From: Bacteroidetes bacterium UBA2364
GTDB taxonomy: Bacteria; Bacteroidota; Rhodothermia; Rhodothermales; UBA2364
Direction of reading: 5' to 3'
Assembly (NCBI GenBank): GCA_002344075.1
Contig: DDTM01000036.1
Location: forward strand, 176-10,719
Length of the DNA stretch: 10,544 nt
Shown here one piece after another: positions 7,364-10,544 of this stretch. Numbering within the stretch: the stretch's first letter is position 1; each line of letters starts with the position of its first letter. Below the pieces are notes generated by a model. It worked only from the letters and a program-made list of their open reading frames with translations, ran no database searches and was not told the origin of the DNA. A program made the position numbers and the translations under genes.

Positions 7364-7419
7364 CCTCACAATTCGCAACCCTTTCGCACAACAAAGACCA
7401 AAAGGAAGGCTATTTTATA

Positions 7420-7878
7420 ATGCTTAATTCGTTTGTGCCCACTGAAGTATTTAATTCTATGTTTAATTTTAATGAAGCCAGTGCTTACCCCCATCCGGAA
7501 GAATTTAAGGTCATGAGGCCAGAATACACCGAGTTGGAAGAAGAAGGACTTTGGCTTGCCGTTATCAACATAAGCCCTTTCCGGGTTTCGGGAAGGAGCC
7601 TTACCAAAGCCGGCTCTCGACGTGCGGCACTCTACGAAGCTGACAAAACCTATCGTTCATATCATCCCTCTTACGCTGTGCAAAATCCATACCCAGAAGA
7701 GTTTGTTGATACCGAGGGCAAACCTTGGAAACGACTCCCGACCAATTTGCGCCTGAAATATCAGGCTGATTATGAATTCACCCTCGAAGATGGTGATACC
7801 GACTATGCGAGCATCGAAGATATGCTGGCATGGGATGTCCGCTATCAGGAAGAAGGACAGGAAAACGGCGACGATTAA
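7420..7878 (+). CDS. Uncharacterised acidic protein, 152 residues, upstream of pfkA
   Basis: I do not recognise this protein. It has no signal peptide or membrane helix, so it is probably cytoplasmic. The middle carries a hydrophobic strand and a basic patch (GLWLAVINISPFRVSGRSLTKAGSRRAAL, about 48-76), followed by aromatic, proline-rich sequence (YRSYHPSYAVQNPYPEEF). The last 35 residues are strongly acidic and end QENGDD. The coding look is good: the frame fills the space between two real genes, and its composition is protein-like throughout. The ATG at 7420 is the first start; an internal ATG at 7459 is an alternative. Only 48 bases separate it from pfkA on the same strand, so the two may be co-transcribed. 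That is no proof of shared function. Confidence 0.75.
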   Translation: MLNSFVPTEVFNSMFNFNEASAYPHPEEFKVMRPEYTELEEEGLWLAVINISPFRVSGRSLTKAGSRRAALYEADKTYRSYHPSYAVQNPYPEEFVDTEGKPWKRLPTNLRLKYQADYEFTLEDGDTDYASIEDMLAWDVRYQEEGQENGDD

Positions 7879-7926
7879 GTTGCCCGATCCGTTTTTCTTC
7901 TGTCTGTCATTCACCCCAACTGCATT

Positions 7927-8910
7927 ATGGAAGGAATACAACGAATTGGTGTCTATACCAGTGGTGGTGATGCCCCTGGTATGAATGCGTGTGTGCGCGC
8001 TGTAGTACGTACAGCCTACGCCCACGACTTGGAGGTCGTCGGCATTAGACGTGGTTACGAAGGCATGATAGATTCGGACTTTGTCGAAATGACCACACGT
8101 TCCGTTTCCAATATTCTCCAAAAAGGGGGAACTGTCTTGAAAAGTGCCCGCTCAGACCGGTTCAGAACACCGGAAGGGCGTGCACTTGCTGCCGCAAACC
8201 TAACCGAAATGGGCATCAATGCACTGGTTGCCATTGGTGGTGATGGCTCCATGCGTGGTGCAACGCTGCTCAATCAAGAACATGGCATTTCTGTCGTCGG
8301 TTGTCCCGGCACCATTGACAATGACCTGTACGGAACCGACGAAACCATCGGATACGACACCGCAATGAATACGGCCATCGAAAACATTGACCGTATTCGA
8401 GACACCGCCGACGCACACAATCGGCTGTTTCTTGTGGAGGTAATGGGAAGAGATGCAGGTTTTATTGCCCTTAATTGTGGAATTGGAGGAGGGGCGGAAC
8501 TAGTCTTGATACCAGAAAACCAAACCGACCTGAAAGAGGTGAAGAAACAAATCTTTGGCCTTATGTCTTCACATGCCCGTTCTTCCATCGTAGTGGTGGC
8601 CGAGGGAGACCAATTGGGTGGAGCACAACGTATTGCCGATGCCTTGAAAAATGATGCCAAATTTGATTTCATTGACCTTCGGGTATGCATTTTGGGACAT
8701 ACGCAACGAGGAGGATCACCCACTGCACGAGACCGCGTCTTAGCCAGTCGCTTTGGAGTTTCAGCCGTAGAAGCCTTGATTGAAGGCCATACAAATGTGA
8801 TGGTAGGTCTGGTTGGTGGTGAAATAAAAATGACACCCATGAAGAACGTATGGAGCCGCTCCAAATCTATTGACTATGAGTTGATCAATCTAACCAAAAT
8901 GCTGAGTTGA
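7927..8910 (+). CDS. pfkA: ATP-dependent 6-phosphofructokinase
   Basis: It phosphorylates fructose 6-phosphate to fructose 1,6-bisphosphate, the committing step of glycolysis, in the cytoplasm, usually as a tetramer. The 327 residues match bacterial PfkA length (320 in E. coli). Motifs in order are TSGGDAPGMN at 11-20 (ATP binding), IGGDGSMRGA at 103-112, PGTIDND at 127-133 with catalytic Asp131, EVMGRDAGF at 171-179, AEGD at 225-228 and GHTQRGGSP at 257-265. Gly107 (E. coli Gly104) and Gly128 (E. coli Gly124) are glycine, as in ATP-using enzymes, rather than the Asp and Lys of pyrophosphate-using ones. Allosteric control cannot be judged from the sequence alone. The gene may be read with the 152-residue gene before it and is followed by a hairpin terminator. 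Confidence 0.97.
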   Translation: MEGIQRIGVYTSGGDAPGMNACVRAVVRTAYAHDLEVVGIRRGYEGMIDSDFVEMTTRSVSNILQKGGTVLKSARSDRFRTPEGRALAAANLTEMGINALVAIGGDGSMRGATLLNQEHGISVVGCPGTIDNDLYGTDETIGYDTAMNTAIENIDRIRDTADAHNRLFLVEVMGRDAGFIALNCGIGGGAELVLIPENQTDLKEVKKQIFGLMSSHARSSIVVVAEGDQLGGAQRIADALKNDAKFDFIDLRVCILGHTQRGGSPTARDRVLASRFGVSAVEALIEGHTNVMVGLVGGEIKMTPMKNVWSRSKSIDYELINLTKMLS

Positions 8911-8916
8911 CTCGAT

Positions 8917-8946
8917 AGGCAGTCTGATCTTACTGGGCTGCCTTTT
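8917..8946 (+). terminator. Intrinsic terminator after pfkA
   Basis: AGGCAGTCT (8917-8925) pairs with GGGCTGCCT (8935-8943) as nine pairs, two of them G-U, around a 9-base loop. TTTT then TT follow, broken by CC. It starts six bases after the pfkA stop codon and separates pfkA from the methyltransferase gene. Confidence 0.65.
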
Positions 8947-8969
8947 CCTTAATTCAATCCCCTACACAC

Positions 8970-9644
8970 TTGTTATCCACCCTTAAAACATTATTTTTCT
9001 TACCCATACCAGGTGGGCTAAAGGGTCGTGCCGAATTACTTTATTGGCTGTTTCAATTCAAAAAACAAGGTCGTTTAGACAATACCCATTACGAACCTTT
9101 CTTTACAACCTATTTTGGATTTTCCCGATCCGACTTTGCAGGTAAGAGGCTTCTTGACATCGGATGCGGGCCACGAGGATCCTTAGAATGGGCTACAAAT
9201 GCCGCAGAGCGGGTGGGTTTAGACCCCTTGGCAGAAGTATATCGCTTGTTTGGTGTAGATCAACACCAAATGGTCTATAAGGCAGCAGGATCGGAGCAAA
9301 TTCCCTTTTCCAATGATTACTTTGACGTCGTTTCTTCTTTTAACTCATTAGACCATGTAGCCGATTTGTCTGCCACCATCGCCGAAATCAAGCGGGTAGT
9401 GGTACCAGGCGGCTACTTCATGTTGATAACTGATGTGGGGCATAAACCCACCATCACAGAACCTCGGTCGTTCGGTTTTGAGATTGTTGAGGCGTTTTTG
9501 CCAGAGTTTTCGCCTATACAAGTGCGAAAATTTGAAAAAAACGTAAAGAGAGCTATATATGAAAGCCTCCGCAGGGCCATTCCATACGATGAAACCAATC
9601 CTATACCACGCTATGGCGTATTGGCTGCGTTGTTCAGAAAATAA
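8970..9644 (+). CDS. Class I SAM-dependent methyltransferase (substrate unknown)
   Basis: The Rossmann-type methyltransferase core is clear. Motif I is LLDIGCGPRGSLEW at 61-74. The acidic residue after strand 2 lies in VGLDPL at 82-87. SEQIPFSNDYFDVVSSFNSLDHV at 108-130 corresponds to motifs II-III, and LSATIAEIKRVVVPGGYFMLI at 133-153 to motif IV and the strand after it. It looks like the UbiE/Methyltransf_11 type that acts on small molecules or lipids, but the acceptor cannot be told. The start is TTG at 8970. The frame has no ATG or GTG upstream before a TGA at 8925-8927, and the roughly 50 residues before motif I look like real protein, so TTG is the best choice. There is no signal peptide. 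The DUF4159 gene follows after 81 bases on the same strand and may be in the same transcript. Confidence 0.9.
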   Translation: MLSTLKTLFFLPIPGGLKGRAELLYWLFQFKKQGRLDNTHYEPFFTTYFGFSRSDFAGKRLLDIGCGPRGSLEWATNAAERVGLDPLAEVYRLFGVDQHQMVYKAAGSEQIPFSNDYFDVVSSFNSLDHVADLSATIAEIKRVVVPGGYFMLITDVGHKPTITEPRSFGFEIVEAFLPEFSPIQVRKFEKNVKRAIYESLRRAIPYDETNPIPRYGVLAALFRK

Positions 9645-9725
9645 TTTGGCGAACTTTCCATCATAAGGATCGTTGGAAGGTCCGTGCATGGTTTCTCCTA
9701 ATTACTCCTTAATCCAAAATTGGTT

Positions 9726-10391
9726 ATGGTAAAGAACACGTTTCGATTCGTATGGGCACTTTTATACATCATGACTGCATCAGTTCATGCACAAAATTAT
9801 GCCATCCGTATTGCCAAATTGAAGTATGACGGTGGTGGAGATTGGTACGGAAACGAGACCTCGCTCCCTTTGTTGTTACGTTTTGTACGCGAGCAAACCC
9901 TTTTGGATATTGCGCCAAAAGAAGACATCGTTGATCTGGATAGCGATAAAGTTTTTCTTTACCCCTACTTGTATGCTACGGGGCATGGCAACCTCTCCTT
10001 CTCGGCACGGCAAGTAGAACGCCTGCGCAGGTATCTCCAGAATGGGGGTTTTTTTCATGCTGACGACAATTATGGCATGATGCAGCACATCAAACGCGAG
10101 ATGAAGAAGGTTTTCCCCGATCAAGACTGGGTGGAACTACCACATTCACATCCGATTTTTAAAACCCAGTATGCCTTTTCCGCCGGCCTTCCTAAAATAC
10201 ACGAGCATGATGGTAAACCACCTCAGGCTTTTGGGTTGTTCCACGACGGACGATTGGTCTTTCTCTTTACATACGAAAGCGACCTGGGTGATGGCTGGGA
10301 AGCACCAGAAGTGCATAACGATCCGCCAGAAAAGCGTCTTGCCGCTTTGCAAATGGGGGCCAATATTCTCACATATGTACTTACCCACTAA
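9726..10391 (+). CDS. Secreted DUF4159-domain protein
   Basis: The 221 residues start with a Sec signal peptide (MVKNTFRFVWALLYIMTASVHA, cleavage likely after Ala22), so the protein should be outside the cytoplasmic membrane. The rest is a single DUF4159 domain with its recurring blocks: LKYDGGGDWYGNETSLP at 32-48, YATGHGNLSFS at 83-93, GGFFHADDNYG at 107-117, HPIF at 142-145, GLPKIHEHDGKPPQAFG at 154-170 and YESDLGDGWE at 183-192. The many conserved Asp, His and Gly residues could form a binding or catalytic site, but no activity is established that I know of. The family is related to a glutamine-amidotransferase-like fold as far as I recall. I chose ATG 9726 over TTG 9720 because it starts the signal peptide cleanly. 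The methyltransferase gene is 81 bases upstream. Confidence 0.92.
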   Translation: MVKNTFRFVWALLYIMTASVHAQNYAIRIAKLKYDGGGDWYGNETSLPLLLRFVREQTLLDIAPKEDIVDLDSDKVFLYPYLYATGHGNLSFSARQVERLRRYLQNGGFFHADDNYGMMQHIKREMKKVFPDQDWVELPHSHPIFKTQYAFSAGLPKIHEHDGKPPQAFGLFHDGRLVFLFTYESDLGDGWEAPEVHNDPPEKRLAALQMGANILTYVLTH

Positions 10392-10544
10392 AAACTGGAA
10401 TAAGCTCTGAATCATCATTGCTCATAAGAGGGCATATTATCATGTTGATTGTGGCCAGAATAGGACGTATGCATGACAGTGTATTTGGAAAAACCGATGC
10501 CTACATTTTTGAGGCGAAGTCTTAAGAAGCTGTTCATGAATTTA

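Noticed and set aside
7657..8121. 154-codon minus-strand frame spanning the 152-residue gene and the start of pfkA
   Set aside because: It crosses two rightward genes and a gap, has no family resemblance, and is antisense to the GGDAPGMN motif region.
8274..8864. 196-codon frame on the minus strand inside pfkA
   Set aside because: It is antisense to the catalytic core of pfkA, and its length comes from the codon pattern of the real gene. Its composition (many Ser, Pro, Arg) is typical of a shadow frame.
9653..9680. Weak inverted repeat (CTTTCCA / TGGAAGG) after the methyltransferase
   Set aside because: It has only seven pairs including a G-U, a 14-base loop and no T-run after it, so I do not call it a terminator.
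10416..10542. Open frames near the right edge: a 27-codon frame from ATG 10442 on plus, and about 42 codons on minus running in from the edge
   Set aside because: They are too short and unrecognisable, and more than one frame is open, which is expected by chance at this length.

Overview
The window looks like ordinary chromosome from a free-living bacterium of the Bacteroidota/Rhodothermota group. Four things point there: a DUF4249-type fragment at the left edge (a family largely confined to Bacteroidota), a secreted DUF4159 protein, no clear Shine-Dalgarno sequences before the genes, and at least one match to the Bacteroidota -7 promoter element (TAnnTTTG). The tRNA gene does not encode its CCA end. 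The lineage call is inference from gene content, not a database match.

Layout, left to right. (1) The 3' end of a DUF4249-type lipoprotein gene (+) meets recJ (-) over a shared two-way hairpin terminator. (2) A 372-base AT-rich stretch without a protein gene lies upstream of recJ. It holds an inverted repeat and a sigma70-like promoter for a tRNA-Pro(CGG) gene (+), which has its own UUCG-loop terminator. (3) Two lipoprotein genes run leftward: a GH37 trehalase and, downstream of it with its own candidate promoter, a cyclophilin-type peptidyl-prolyl isomerase. (4) Divergent from the trehalase, a rightward series begins: a short ClpP-family peptidase, a six-helix membrane protein of unknown function, an unrecognised 152-residue protein, pfkA (6-phosphofructokinase), a class I SAM-dependent methyltransferase starting at TTG, and a secreted DUF4159 protein. 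The last 153 bases carry no supportable gene.

Most genes are unrelated housekeeping or envelope functions: DNA repair (RecJ), protein quality control (ClpP, cyclophilin), sugar use (trehalase, phosphofructokinase) and translation (tRNA-Pro). The two lipoproteins probably work outside the cytoplasmic membrane, the trehalase cutting trehalose and the isomerase helping exported proteins fold. I do not see a defence system, prophage, CRISPR array, biosynthetic cluster or other new multi-gene system. The best candidates for a second look are the unknown 152-residue protein just before pfkA, the ClpP paralogue without room for the usual N-terminal axial loop, and the structured gene-free region before the tRNA.
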